A stretch of 64,000 bases of DNA from Hyaloperonospora brassicae (lineage: Eukaryota; Oomycota; Peronosporomycetes; Peronosporales; Peronosporaceae): the NCBI GenBank assembly GCA_947650285.1, contig CANTFL010000376.1, forward strand, positions 1-64,000, written 5' to 3'. A program made the translations under genes and the position numbers. Shown here one piece after another: positions 26,221 to 41,629 of the stretch (positions are counted from its first letter, which is position 1; each line of letters opens with the position of its first letter). The notes beneath the pieces were generated by a model. The model was not told the DNA's origin, made no database searches, and worked only from the letters and a program-made list of their open reading frames with translations.

Positions 26221-29200
26221 TGATATATATATTTAATGAGTTATAGATTTGAGCTTTCAGAGGTATAATTTTAGTTACAAAATCCCTTTTAAAACTGGCG
26301 ATACTGGAATTAAAAATATTATAATACATTTATTTACTAAAATGTACGCCGAAAATCATAAAAAGTCATTCTTACCATAAATCTATTCGTACGGCGGATT
26401 CCTTTGTCAATGCGTTTTAAATTCTGATCATATACTGCTAAATGTTAAAGTAAAAAAAGATTTCCTTATATGGAGTAATTGAACTATCGCTTATAATGCT
26501 TTAGCATCCAAATCCGTCACGATATCTTTAGTGAAGTCGTCTCTAAGCTTTACATTGCCCCTCATGCTCTAACTTTGTATGAAAACTTTTCGACAAATCT
26601 CGATGACCTAAGCTTGCGTAGAGAATTAATCTTACTTATCTAACTATTACTTATAAATTCTATATTTATTTTTTGATATACTTCTAGATCCACGTATATA
26701 CCCAACTAAACAAAAAGCCCGCTCAATCCGATAATCGCTTGACCAGTATCTAAAGCCGACATGAATTTTGCTATTATTGCTAGCCATACTGATACATGCA
26801 GGTGGCACGTCGCTCTGAATTTTAGGTCATGTACTTAATAATATTTCTTTATATAATAAATTTATGCATAAGACACGACCGGTCAATCGCATAGCTTGAC
26901 AGACTGCTATTAGTCCGCCGCCGTGCCTACCTTCGTTCATGGTGTAGAGACGTCAAACCAGCTAGGCGAGCGGATCGATATTTACAGCCTCTCTGAGACT
27001 ACAGTAAATTCCTTTTAGGATGCTACTAGGGACGCATAGACACCTAAACGATCGATGAAAGCGTATTTTTGATTTTCACGCCGAGGCGCTTATAACATCA
27101 CTGATGTTATATGTGCTACCACTATTCAAATATACAACTACCAAAGCACGTGCATATCACGGGAGATATCTTAAAACTTCTGGGTTAGATGCGGCTCAGA
27201 GTGGTGGGGAGAACGACGGATGAAGCATGTACCTCCAACTGCACACACCTGGTCCAGTCACCATCATCCGTAAATATGGCCGAGGGAACTTATTCGAAGT
27301 GTCGATGCCCGTGTTGCGGCGAATTTGACTTCTCCAGTATCCCGAACAGTAAATGCGTGTAGTACAACACATATACACTTGTTTCTATTTCAGTCTTTCG
27401 TATGTATATTTTTCAAAAATGTCTCACCGGGAGGTCGCTCATACTTTGAAGGCTTAATAAAGTGGATGTTGACGGCTTGCTGTGTAATTCTTCGCAATAT
27501 AATGTGCCGACAACGGGCACTTATGCTTATTGAAAGCAACTTTTTTTAGATTGACTAAGCGAATTTATTAACAAATTAGTATATAGAGACCTTACAGAAG
27601 TCAGCACTTATAAAGGTAGGCCAAAGACCGATACCCTCCCATATTGTTAGGTCGTGCCTGTATAAAGTCTACCGCTCCGAACGGAGGTAGGTGATAGAGT
27701 TCAAATACTGCCGCCAAATCGATGATTGACTCGTTCAATACTTAAAGTTCAGAGGTGACAACGATTGAGTCTTTTTCTACAGCGGTTTATAGCGAGACAA
27801 TTTCCCACGCAATTGCGGGATATAATCTATGAATATTAGCACACCGTTGTTGTAATATCTGAACCGCTACTTGCATGCCACCAGTTCTTTTCCCTCTTTT
27901 TGACATACCCTTAACTTTAAAAAGTTTTTACCCTTTATAAGCACCGTACAAGTACACGTAAAGAGGCAATTGGCCAAAGAAAAAGTCGTTATGAGAATTT
28001 TAAAGCGCAATTATAGTTATTGTTCGTTACGATACTTGACGCCGCTGTACTGTACATATTGACATGTCATATATATGCCGCTTTCCTAGAGAAAAAACAA
28101 ATCTATAATCAATAACTATATCACGCGACGAGGCACTTTCTGATTTTTTTGTAATTATCGCATATTATGATTTCGGCCTGTCGATTTCTCTTATCAACGG
28201 CTTTTGTATGCTAGGTATGCACATCTGCCATAATCGGGATCGTTATGATTATAAATGCAGGGGCTTGATGGTCGATCTCGAAGCAATCGGGCATGAAATA
28301 TGCTGCTGCTTGTTTATATAAAAAATCCGCCGATTTTTAAGTTCTTATATCCCCATTTGAATGTATGCAGTCCGCCAATCTTATGTTACAGGGATTCAAA
28401 GTATGTATATTAAATCCTTGTTCGTCCACTGCTTGGACCTATCCTTCTATATAACGGAACGCGCAACATTACTACATGACTTATCGCAACTACTTCACTT
28501 ACAAACAATATATTTGCGGCGTTTTTACTTCGTTTATCGATAGATCGCCGATTTAATTTACCCTGGAAACCCGGTGATACAATGCCAATTGATACCGCGT
28601 AATTGTAAGTGTTGAGCGAATGATAAGTGAATTATAGGAGCTTCAATCATAGTAAAATTGGTTTAACGTTTTGACAGCCCAGACAAATAGCTAGAGTTTT
28701 TGATACGACGGCATAACGTCCACCAGTCAAAACCTGAGGCAGCGGTTACACCAGGGTTACTATCTTTGGCGCGCAGCAGTAATTCGGCCCTATATCAATA
28801 TCTCACCGGTATGCCGCACAAATGAATTTATATAGCGCATGATGAACAAGAAAACCGCAAAGCTCGACATGATATTATGTGTCGGAGCACATTAAGCTGA
28901 CCCTTCATTCATAAAAATAGACTACAGCTGTATAAATCCACGAATCTTCTGCTCGCAATATTAGGTGAGTTTAATTGGGTACCGAGCGCTTTATTTAATT
29001 CTGACACGACATCTATAAATGATTCCTCCGATACAAGTAGAAACGCTAAAACCCCTCCCATCGGCTAACCAAAAACCATTCACCTACTCAATCTTCTTGT
29101 GCCCAGCGGTCTGGTCCATTGTATAATCGGCAGATATTACGCGTTTATGAAAGAACGTTAATAATGGGCCAGCTTAAATAATGGAGACAGTTGCTCCACG

Positions 29201-30257
29201 TGAAGCGCATGTGGAGGCTTATTGTGCGCAGTCAGTTTTCGTCTTTACATTTAAAAAATCACATAATTTTTAATAAACCCTGTTCACCCGTAGATGCGGA
29301 TAATGTGAGCGGAACGATTTGAATGTTAAGATTTCTGAAAATTTATACACTGCCGACCGGAACTTGTTCAGCAAGGCAAATCTCTCAAGCTATATCATAG
29401 TGTTGTTAATTTCTTCAACTAGACCGTAATAAATTGTCTATTTGGGTCAAACAATCATCGATGTGGTGTAGTGGGGACTCTATATTCCCTGATAAGCCTT
29501 AAAACACGTACTTTGCCGGACCAACGACTTAATGAAGGTGACCGGATGCCTTCCATGTCCCTTCCCCACATTTTGTACCCGTCGACTGCTGGGTCGCACT
29601 CCTCAGTATACTCGGAAGGAGACAAAAGATTCGCTCACCTTGGTTAAAGTAGATCTTGGGTCCGGATTGGATATTTTTTACCCGATGGGCCTGAAGGTGT
29701 CCACTCGAACGGCTTGGTTGCGGGAGGGCTAATAAGCAAATTCGTATAGTAGCTTTACTCGTTCGCCTTTCTTGGTCATTTCAGGGATGCTAACCTCCTA
29801 TCCTTTACCGTTTCTTGTAATCCGCTAGGTGATGAGGTCACTACCGATAGCGGATCTTCACAGTAAATGGTTGTTACTCGGCTCAATACAGGCCAAACAG
29901 TTCCAAAAATTTTACTTGCACTTAATTTTGCTCCGCAACCGTCTTTGACAGTGGAAGCAAAGTAAATTATCTTACCCGGTACCGGCGGACAGGCCAATTA
30001 GATATTTAGCGACGCCACAAGACGAAGGTATAGTCCAAACGCATCGTGGTGTATTTTATTTATTTTTAGGCAACATTCTGAAACGATGACAGCTAAAAAA
30101 TATGCATTCTCTGGATGAGGCTTGCAGACAAAAAGATGTTTATTAAAACCCGACGATAAAGTGCCAAGAAAATCGCAAATCGAGTCAATTTTTGTAACTC
30201 CGTTACGGCATCCTTACCTCGTGCTCAGATTACTAATTTAAAAAAGCAGAATCAGAT
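26221..30257. other. AT-rich gene-free region
   Basis: No supported gene. On the plus strand at about 27228-27317 one frame reads GPVTIIRKYGRGNLFEVSMP, which faintly resembles the post-core domain of retroelement integrases. It is too short and isolated to call. Open frames elsewhere are about 75 codons or fewer and unrecognised. Confidence 0.45.
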
Positions 30258-30575
30258 TGACCTCGAGAGAACCGACGTCCACATTGAAAGACCCGCGGTC
30301 CACCTCGACAGAACGTGGTCTGCCTTAAGGCCCAGAGTCCGTCTTGGGGGATCGAAGGTCCAGCTGGAGTGATCCGAGGTCCAGTTGGAGAGATCCGAGG
30401 TCCAGTTGGAGAGATCCGAGATTCACCTGGAGGGATCCGAGGTCCACTTGGAGAGATCCAAGATTTGCCTGGAGAGATTCGAGGTCCAAGTGGAGAGATT
30501 CGAGGTCCACCTTAAGGGATCCCAGGTCCATATTATAGATACCAAGTTCTACCTTGATGTACCAGACCTTTAAAT
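30258..30575. repeat. 21-bp minisatellite, about 14 degenerate units
   Basis: Tandem units of the form GGTCCA(C/G)xTGGAGAGATCCGA run across the stretch, best conserved at 30355-30520 and fading at both ends. Because 21 is divisible by three, several frames stay open. One plus frame (30315-30515) reads as collagen-like GPVGEIR heptads, another as DPRSSWR heptads, and the minus frame (30325-30591) as leucine-rich DLGSLQL heptads. None has flanking protein-like sequence, so I treat it as a repeat rather than a gene. Confidence 0.85.
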
Positions 30576-30591
30576 GAAGGCCCGCGAACAA

Positions 30592-33500
30592 CTAATGATA
30601 GTTAAATTCAATTGATGCTCTGGAAATGATTACCTCTCGTTATATGTTGGAAGTCTTATCGTCCAAAGTTTTTGTCACCTTCGTGACCACCTTGGTGCAT
30701 AACACCCATTACCCAAAAGATGGTTCATTTTCCTTTGGCGCGCTGGCTATCGGGTCCACAATTTCCGACAAGCGGTACACCACATTTACGAAGCTCACTA
30801 CGGTATAATGAAGGGTCGAGTTGCGCATGACCTACAAGTCACAGCGCTGTAAATTGATGACAGATATCCAGCTACAAAAAGCAGAGGGAAATCGTCATAC
30901 TTGACAAATCTTAGTTAGACCGACTATGCTTGCGCGTCTGTAAGAAAACAACCCAAATATTGACGAAAAGCTGCATTGATTGCAACATACTTGGGATAGT
31001 CGCTACAATGTTACAGCGCGACAATAAAAATATTTATTATTGCGACAAAGGTGAGCGAAAATTTGATGTATCATTCTGTTAATATCTCTCGTTTATGTAC
31101 GGTGTGAGGCACACATTAAATCAAGCTTAATATTTTCAAAACAAAATATTGAAGATCTGCAAGCGACGAAATTCGAAAGACCCATCGTCTGCCCTGGATG
31201 AAACGGTCCTGACGTGTGCATCAGTCCGCTTTTTTAAATACTACTAGAACGCTGAAGCTGGAATCCTTTAAAAGAAAAGGCAGATCGGTTATGCGCGTCA
31301 GAAAGTCGACTTTAGTCTTGATTTATACTGTCGTTCCGTCGCCATTCCAGTTAGAGACATATTATGCAACATATGGCTCGGCAAATTACCCCTTGTACAC
31401 GATATTCGTTGTGGTCGCGCTCGTCGAAGGCTGTCAACTGGTGTGCACAAGCGACTGGTTGCGTTGCACTTTACTCAATTATATCTCGTCTCAGCGCTAA
31501 GAAAGCACTTTTACTAATGTAGATAGTTTGAGTAGATATCATTCTACTTCAGGTTATCCGATGGGGGCCCGAACGCAAGCGGACATTGGATGCAAAACAG
31601 AAAAAGGACTTATCGACGATCAAGTTATACAATCACTCTTGCCACGGATGGATGCCATATTCAGTCGCGACGATTGGTCTTCGATATGATGGACCTCATA
31701 TCAAAACAATCGATCGTCGCATCGTTTCCGTATATTCAACGGGCTATACTAACTACAGCGTGTCAAAATTCTAATTTTATGCTTCACCATATAACCACTC
31801 TATTTCCTAACCGTATTCTAATTATATATTAATAACCCTTGCTTGAGTAGTGATCAACTCTATAGCTACAGGAGTCTATTATAGCTGATATGGAAGAAAG
31901 GAGTATTAAGCAAAGTGCAACATTCTTATGACCCCATTTCCCGATCTTTGATTCGATGATACGCAGCTGCACCATATAGAATTGGGAAAATCTCCATCTT
32001 TTCGTTTTAAGGATGATTACATATATCTGCGGGTAATGTGTTTATAGCATACAACAAATTACGTCTATATATCGACACATAAGGTATTGAGTACCTTATC
32101 ACACATATAAAGCGACTTTTGTTCGACATTTATTTGATCACGCTTTTATTGGGATAGAAGAGAGCGAGCAGGTTGTCCAAGTAATTGCGGTATTACATTC
32201 GCTAAGCTTGATAAAACGGTCACTTCAAGAAAATACCTTTACCTGTCCGGTGGGTAAACTACCTTATCTACGTCCGTTTGTACTCTCGTACGCTATTGCA
32301 TTACTACCTTTGACTGTAGAGCATAATGTATGCTTAAATACTAAGAGCAGATTCAGCAGGCTTATTTATACGCAGCTGTAAGAGATCGTTGTCTTCATTG
32401 CTGTCATTTCTGACTGTTGGATAGTATACTACCAAAGTTGCCGTAATTTGGCAAGATACGGATTGAATAAAGGGCTCAATAGAATTTATATAATATGAGC
32501 TCTGCTAATATATAGTTTCCGGAAGAGCTAATTGTTGTTATGGCGCCAGGAGCCTTGAAGTTATAAATATATGCATGTTATACACAAGACACAGATCTTA
32601 ATTGCAAGAGCCAACGCTTAGCTAAAGATGAGCTATAAGTGTGGTAAAATATGTAAAATTACCAAGTTTTTGTTAGGATATTCATGATATGTTGATCTGG
32701 GTATTATTGCCATTTAGCTTACCTCACAATCTACTCTATACGCGGACGCATCCATTCCAAGTACTAATGGTTTAATTATATTGCGAATTAAGTATAGATA
32801 CTATTACAGGTGTGGGGCTGCGCCGGTATCTTAATTGTAGCGCGAAGTTGTTCTACAACCCTGATCACCAGTAATCTGGATCTCTATAACACTTTTCAAC
32901 TTAGCGATCTCAATATATTTTAAAATTTTCATCGCGATTCAAAGGCACCCACCGCTCCAAAGGTTTCGAATCGACTCCGTTGGACTCCGTGGTTGCTACG
33001 TTTGATATCTTCAACGCGCTAATGCTCATTGATTATGCGGGAGGTGTTTGTTTTGCCACCCGGTTCCTGGAAGCATTATATACTTTTCTGAAAGGATAAC
33101 CTATTAAGTTGCATAGAGCATTATACTGTTTTAAAAAGAATATGTGTCAGTAGCTACATTTTTATATACATAAGAGCGCAAGTTGATGGCGTTCAAATAT
33201 GTGGTGATACACGAATCATAAATAATGCCTATGCAAAGCAAGTTGCTCCACACTTACAGAACTCAATTAGGCCTCGCAACAGTTCCCGTTACATTCGGTG
33301 GTGTACTTGTTTATAATGCCGATCCCTCTCTAGGTCGATAAAAGACTCGATCTCAGATCTTGGAGGCGTGAGAATGTGTTATACTGCTTAAAAACCGTAA
33401 GCGCACGTTTGATATTTCAATAGCGAACGACAATTCTTTTTTTAATTTCAGTCCATTCATAAACAAAGTAGCCTTTTTTTAAACCTTTTTTATAATTGGC

Positions 33501-36500
33501 ATTGAGTGCTAATTGTACTTGCCGATCGAGCGTCGACCTAGGACATCTAGCTCGGTATTTCTCGTCCACACACATATCAGGGGCTTTGTTGACGATGTTT
33601 ACGTTTCATATGTATTCTTTGCCTAATAGCGAAACCCTAACTTAAGGCCTAGCCACAAAGTTTTCTAAATTTATGTTTTTATGGATAAGCTTCATAAAAT
33701 TTCTTTTTTCTGGACACTGCTGCGCAAAGAACGACGATATGTAATGTGGCCAATACAACATGAACTTTGTTTGCTGCATAAATAATTATTTTCCGCAACA
33801 AAAATTTATGCAATATCTGATACATATGTCCTGCCGCGCATAAGCGCGCTATCCTCGGCCACACTCCGTTGTATAAAGCGAGTAAACCAACATTTATTAA
33901 CCGGGTTTGCACGCTTCTTCGCATAAGTTAAAATTTTAAAGCTTTTCAAATAAATAAAGCTTGACCATTCTTTAAACTGCACTAAAAGCCTGGTGATACG
34001 AGCTCCAATGACTTAAGTCAGTAGACATAATTAAATTGTTAACACATTATCAATTAAATTGTAAAAACTACATTTTATATAATTATTGTTATTCGCGGAT
34101 GCCGCTTCGCTTGAACTTGAGACAGTATAATAAAAAATAGTTTAAGAATTGTCATTTAGGCACCGATCAATGAAAACTTTATAGCGTAATGTGTCAATGT
34201 CGAAATATCATTTTGCCAACGCCATACAGTTTCATAATTTCAGCTTTCATGTCCTTGTCGGTTATCTTGTGCCTATCATATACTCACTTGTAGTGGGTAC
34301 GATGCAAAAGCCTCGTCAAAACAGTTGTCAGTAATAGGAAAACGAAAGAACCTAATTCTTCTCCGATCACCTACTATAATTTACAGCAGATATTATTAAA
34401 AGTCGTACTATCCAGCATTTTATGACATGTACCAATAAAGACCTATCCTCGCAAAAGAATAAAAGGTAAGCATAAATATACATGACTTAAGTCCGACTCA
34501 CATGTATCAAGTAAATTGTTTTCTAATTAGTCTGCAAAGTCGAGCTGTACAGGAAGGTGTATATGGCATTTATAAGTTACAGTTGTCATTAAATATAGCA
34601 ATCAAGTTTATTAAGGTTTACTTTACACTAAGACTTCGAAGGGCATGGCGAATTTAGATCACCGTATTGGTTGTTAAATATGTCAAACATCTTAAATATC
34701 GGATTGCTCCATTTTATAAGTGACATTAACGGTAACGTATTGTATTGGCATGATGTTAATATTTATTTCGTTTCACTACCCAAAAAGAAGTTATATTATT
34801 TTAATTTCAACACGGTATATGGGTACATTAAAGTTTTTATGTAAAATATTGGAATTCGGTTTCAAACTGTCGTCAAGAAGTTTACCCTGGATACCATCAT
34901 CCTTATACAAAGCTTGAATCTGTATTATAGAACATGCATATTGTGACAAGTACATGTAATATTAAATATGGAAAAATGTTGCAGATATAGTGCCAGAGGA
35001 TCTATGAATGTGTGCGATAACTTCGTTTGATATAATGATCGGTAAATTTAGCCCGCAAATAGACTTGTATAACTTTATAATTTGTGTCAAAATCGGCAAC
35101 AGAGACTACGTGTCTGAACAGAAAGTAAAACAAGCTAAAGACGAAAGGAAAAACTTTAATTGTAGCTATCTTGATAGCAACGACTCATATATCACAATTT
35201 TGTCTACCGAAAATGTTTGCCATATATTGATACGATACGACCACTACAATATATGTAATAAATGTAATAAAGTATTATAAAATGTTGTGCTAAATGGAGA
35301 TTTGTCGCGTTTCGCCCTCCCGCCTGGGCTCTTGTCTTTGGCTTACTCAATCACAGAATTGGTTTTATTTTATCTGTGCTTAACAACTAGGACACATGCT
35401 AGATATTATGTGATTGATATGAATGCACCATGTCAATTCTTTAATGGCTGATGGGGCTTAACATAACAAAACTCGTGGCCGATTATTTCGTTAAGAAAAT
35501 TAAAAGACTTCGGTTACGACAGGGAACGAAAGCCAATAAGGCCCATTTAGATTCAAGTTTAGCATTATGTGTGGCCCTCTTAGTAAGCCAAAGATACAAC
35601 ATATGAAAGTAGCCGACATCTATAAAGTATTGCGCAAAAAGCGTCGGGATTTTGTTTTATATAGTAAAAAATTATATTCCAAGAGACAGTTGGCACGGTC
35701 CAATTAATTGTAGCTACTTTAATACAGGCATGCAATACTACACAATGATCTTGTACCACTTTCTTGACAGATAGTAGTGACTACGGATTGTCAGTTGGTC
35801 TTCTATCAATGTTACAAACATACTTGGTATAGTGATGGGTGCTATGAGTACAGCCAAAACGCATGACTTGACATTGTGGCGAAATAGTACCGCACAACGT
35901 TTTTTTATCGATATCGATTTAGCTTATAAATGCTAAAAAATTGGGCGATATTTATTTCGGGTGAATCACTATGTACAAACCATAGCAGTAAATCTTAAAT
36001 TTTATACGTTAAGGGATATGAGACCTGATATACTCGATTGCACGCGAAATCTGGTGATAGCGCATTCACCGACATATATGAATCTGTATCTAGTAGCAGT
36101 ATCTAAAAAACATCTCAACTCGTAGTTGTAACGAAACATGTACATGATAAGCTTATCGTTGCAAGTCAAGTTTGAAGACGAGTGTATTTGCCGAGACTTC
36201 AGTAAAATTGCAAGAAATTGTAATAAACGTATTTAGGTATACTTCATATAGGCACACAGAACACATCTGCAGCAAGGATACTTATTAATACAATCAGAAA
36301 TAAGGAGGTGATAATAAAATACAATCATATTAAGCCATTGAGATGGCCCGACCGGGACCCAGGCAAATTGTAAACATTGCAAATGGCACTTTTAGCCGAT
36401 GCAACGTGATAATATAGTTGTGGATCGATGCTTGCTATTGTCGGATTTGACACCGTAAATATCTAAACACTTAGAACATTCATTAAGACAGCGATTACAC

Positions 36501-39500
36501 TTGCAGCTAATTACCATTTCGAGATTCTAAAAACTAAATACACCCGTCATGTTGAATTTTGTAATATTCGAAATTCTGATTGTAATATTCTTTATTCAGG
36601 TAAGGTAAGTAAGATCTATAATCGCGGTGAAGCTGCTCTCTCAGGTCTTCAATGAGAAAGATAAGTTTTTTCATTATATACTAGAATGCGAAAACGGGGT
36701 TATCACCCAGCACGTACAAAATATGGAAACCATGTTGCCAGATTCGGGCCGTCGAACTACGTGAGGCTTACAGTAAACAGAGACACTAATATGTCAAAAA
36801 AAGTATTCAAACGCTAAAGAGATAGCTGTTCAATGTGGTCATTTAATTCTGCATAAAAAATAAACGACATCGTCGGCGATCAAAACTGAACTTATTAAAA
36901 AGGCATTTTAGCGAATAATGCTAAATACACATGGAAATAAATTCGAATGTTACGCAAAAAAATTTTTGTACAAAGACCCACACAAACATGACCTTTTTTT
37001 ATAGGAGCTTATTATAATATCGATCTACTTGCGCTCCTGACTTAAGCATAGGCAATTCTTCTCTATATGGCTAGATTTCAAGACAATAAGTAAAATCCAA
37101 TATAGCCGATTTCTTCGCAGAAGAGATTTTACAAAGAATACACGTCACTCGACTAAACGAATAATGAAAGCTGGCTGGTAAATCTTTATTAACGATACGG
37201 GACTACAATAGGTGCGTACGCATGCTTAACTAAATTGACGACTCTGTGAATATTTTAATAATTGGATTGGTGGCTAGCATATAGGGCAGTTTGTGATACG
37301 CGTTTATAGCACATTTTTTTGCCGCCACAAATATGATTTTAAAGGAGTTTGTAGTAGCTCTTGCGACGTTGTAGCACGTGAAGAGCTTCCTTCTTGCATA
37401 TATGAAAGCCTATGACAAGGCCGTGGTGGAGGTGTTTATTACAAAGATACTTGTAATCAGTTCATTTTTTTGAGTCCACTTCGATACAGAAATATTAATC
37501 GTAATTGAAGAAGAGAAACGAGGTTGTTCTACGAAGTAAATCAAACAACTACAAATGCACGCATGTTGCTTTTTAAAGATTTACAATCGACAAGAAATGA
37601 ACCGGCATTATGTAAATGAAGTGGATTACCCAATCATTTTGTATCTACCAGCGTATGGTAATCAGGCACTTTTATAAAAAACAATTCTCGTGATAAAAAC
37701 GTATCAATTGCGGTCAGATGCTCAACACGAAAAGAAATCACTATATATATGCGAACCCGTTCCTTCAACGACATGCACACTCTTTAGCGTCGTGTTTTTC
37801 TCAGAACCATGAATACACCCACCTAAACTATGAGTATAGATCTTTCAACGAAGCATAATAAAAATTCATCTATCGTCATGTGAGCGTCTAAAAAAATGAT
37901 AAATTACCGGATGTTGTACCGCTGCAAGATCCGTGACTTCAGACGTTAGACTGATACGTCGCTTTACGCACTACTTTAATGAACTTCGCGGATAACCGGC
38001 CATTATTTGACGCTTACTTCACTTCAAAATAACAGTAAAATCCGTCGCGAACATACTATATTCCGTCGTGTTTATTATATACAGGTCAGAATGTTAGGTA
38101 CAGTCATTTATCAGCCCTGTATGTCTAAAGCATCCTACACCTCAAATTTTCCAGCCGGCAAATTATGTACAAAAACCTAAAAATGCCGGTAATTACAGGT
38201 TATAGGCTGCAAGGAAGTCAATGAGCAACATAATATTATATATAATTTAAGACTGCTTATAGGATTAACATCTCAAAATCCAATAAAAAAGCGCTCAAAA
38301 TTTTAGACCCGACGAAAAGTCGCGGCGGCAGCTTCCGTTAAACAAATATAGGGTTTGATATTCATGTACATAGGTTAGATAAAAAAAATAAAGCTACCAT
38401 CTATTCGTTTCAGCTTCGTTGCCCATCCACATGATAATGGATAAGCAACCAGGATGTTATAAATTTAACACAAGTAAAAATGTAAGTCTTTGGCCAAGCA
38501 GGTTCATGTATCTGGCTCGTGCGCTTCAATTTAAGTTTGCGTTGATTTAAAGTTAGTATGGTCGATGCAAGATAATATCATTCCTAGACAAATGTACGTA
38601 TGTACCCAGAAAACACCCGATGATTTGTTCCCGAAGTCTCGACCGTAACTAAGCCTAGCGTATTCGCGGAAGGTAAGTTATATTGTCAATTTGCAAGACC
38701 AAGACAATTCATTGTGTGTAATATTCTCGGTTATTAATGTCAAGCGTTTAAATTAAATATACACTCGTACCCCATTGTCCTTTGCCACTTATCAAGACAT
38801 CGCTTATCATGAATTGTAGATCTTGTACCCTATTGTTCATTGCCACTAATCAAGACATCGATGGTATGAATTGTAGATGTCGTGGATGCAACAATATCTG
38901 ATGTCGACATAAAAATTGCGAGCAGATAAGAAGTAACAATTTCGAAAGCTCTGAACGTATAAAGGCAATTTATATTAGTAGAATAATCGTTTTATAGATA
39001 TATTAATAACTTACAAAGCTTACGGATCCGAGCGAACTGCAAATGAAGCTTTTTGAATCAACCGCAGACGAAGTAGTGATGTGTTATCAACTTCAGTTCT
39101 CTAACGCATCAAACCTCTAACTATTCTCCTTTTAATTTAAACATTCATGAGATCAAGAGTATTGTACATCGATGTTCCTTATATTGTAAGCAATCATAGT
39201 GATCAAATGTGACGTATAGAATGTGTCTGACTACTTGACACTATACAATTGATAGGCTCTAGGTTTTTAATAATTTCCCTGCCAAAATGGCCGTGAGAAT
39301 CCTCAATTATTAACAATACATCGATAACTATTTTATTCTTTAGCTTAAAATAGTTAGTATTTTTATTGCAATTGTGTATAAACCATCCTATGCTACTGTA
39401 CGTTGGTCCAGAGGCATATTTGCCATTATTTATTTACATAAATATTATTTATGCTTTATTTATCAGATGCTTGCTATCACGACATCGCTAGACGACAGCG

Positions 39501-41629
39501 AGCCATAAATAAAAAATAACGCCAGTTATTTTTTTATTTACAGTAAAGGGATTAAACGAGGTCAAATCGATAAATATAACACTGTTTATCGTGATATTTT
39601 ATCCGTGAACATAGTGTATGGATGGTAAGTATAGTCTACACTATCATGGGTAAGGCCGTCAAGTCCACCCATTGATCTCCGCCAGAAGGTGCCCATATAT
39701 TCATTGTAAATTGACAAATTAAATAAAAGTCTGTTCTCTGCATCACCGATCGAGGCTGCATTCGCGCGGCAGAACTTTCGAATTGATTCACGATCTGACT
39801 CTGGCAATGGCGCCGATGACTAATCAGATGGTAGCAATGACGCAAGCGGTCATCCCAGAAAGCACAGGCTTTAGCAGATTTACAGGATCTTCGATCGTGT
39901 TTGAAATATGAAGTGAATGATAAATAATTCATAGGTTTACGACGAGAAGGCATCATTATGAAAGCCATTGCGATGTTTTCGCTCAATATTTGAAGAAATA
40001 ACTAACTAAGGTGCTTTGACCTGCTCTTTCATACCGAATTAGACCCTATTTTGTGCAATTATTGTAGGCTAATGATATCAAGAAGAGTCATGGTACAGAA
40101 ATGCGAGAATGTGGCCGAATACAGTGCTCTTACCAAAGAACGGGTTTCTCGTCTCGTAAATTTGATCCGCAAGATGGTTCTTCTCACGGTAGTATCTAGG
40201 AGTATACTCGAGACTCCTGCATAGGTGAAAACGACACATTAAAATAGTTTAATGGAGTGTTGAAGTCTTAAGGCCCTTATTGGCAAGTCCCAGCGTAAAT
40301 CCTGCGCCTTTTTGCTTCAGATGTCATAAGGAAAAATATTTCGGTGAACAATTCCTCTTACATCGACCAAATGTATTATAAGCTTACTATGAAATAATAC
40401 CCGCTCCGTAGATATTTATAAAACGGTGTGGGTGACTAATGATAATTATTTTCACTAACTATATTGATCAATTTGCATTAAGAAAGCAACGACATCGTAA
40501 AATACTGTCGGTCGGGGAAGCTGTTGGTAAGCCCGCAAAAGATAAACTAACATCAAGCAAACAGTTGCCTTCCACTTAAGCGGTAATTTACATTGAATTC
40601 GAAAGTAGGCTAACGATGAGAACGAGATTTGGAACATAAACGAGATACAAATTCGTCTTGAATTTGGTCGGTGAGCGCATTATATTGATAAGCGGGTTAG
40701 TTATGCTTGAATTGCTACAACTAGACAACGGGTAGGGCATTAGAGAGGCACGAGGACATGAAGGTAAAGTATGCCGATGTCGTGTTGGGTGAAGAATAGA
40801 TAATGATGATATTCATTATCACGGGTGATCATCAAGCTTGCATCATTGTCCCATTAAACTTATTAATAACAAGAGCAGAAAGTACCCGATACGAGATCTT
40901 TTAGGTTCTAAGGACTAGAATGACATACAGGCAAGATGTTTTTGCTATCAGGCACTGTAAAAAGAAGGTGCAGATACAACAGGTGTTCTCAAAGTACAAT
41001 AAATAGGGCGCCGTGCCTACCCAATTAATTTAATTCAAGAAAGATAAGACTTTTCATCGGCTATTATGGCGTGCATAACGCCTCTTGAGTGCTTGACGAT
41101 GCTCGATTTTAAAACACACGTGAGACCAAGCACTACTTTCCGCCATGCGCGACTTATTAATTGCAGTCTGCTGACTTGTTAGTGATATTTAAAAGTAAAA
41201 GCGATTGGACCGTCGCTGGAATTTTAAAAAAGGTCGAGCTAATACAGGGCAGTAAGCGGTCGAACAACGTTAGTGCTTTGGGGGCTGGTTGGGCAAGCTT
41301 GAGAGCCCTGGAAAACCTACTTCCTTATATTAGCTGCCGACTGCGTCCGAGCTGTGAGGTCCATGGGGGACAACGATAAGCTTATATACGCACGAAAAAG
41401 CCATGATCCGCTGCGGTCTATATTTGGATGTAACATACTTCTGGCAGGTGGGCAGCTTGCGCCCGAGCTCCAGGCGATCATTTACAGACACGAAAATATT
41501 ATGCTGGTAAGGCAATACTGCCACTTAGTATTGCGGCCGCTAGCATTAGAAATGGTTATTTTGGGTCAGATACAGCAATTACGAGTATGAGGCGAATCTA
41601 ATTTGAATTTAAAGATACAATAAGTCTAG
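30592..41629. other. AT-rich gene-free region
   Basis: No gene or recognisable transposon. Open frames are at most about 116 codons (39636-39986, -) and none resembles a known family. Base composition and lack of coding signal match old decayed repeats. The only structure noted is a two-copy tandem duplication near 38.8 kb. Confidence 0.5.
38765..38880. repeat. Tandem duplication, two copies of about 58 bp
   Basis: Two adjacent units share CGTACCCCATTGTCCTTTGC-like starts, a common ATCAAGACATCG core (38791 and 38849) and GAATTGTAGAT ends. The period is 57-58 bp with roughly 80 percent identity. Confidence 0.8.
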
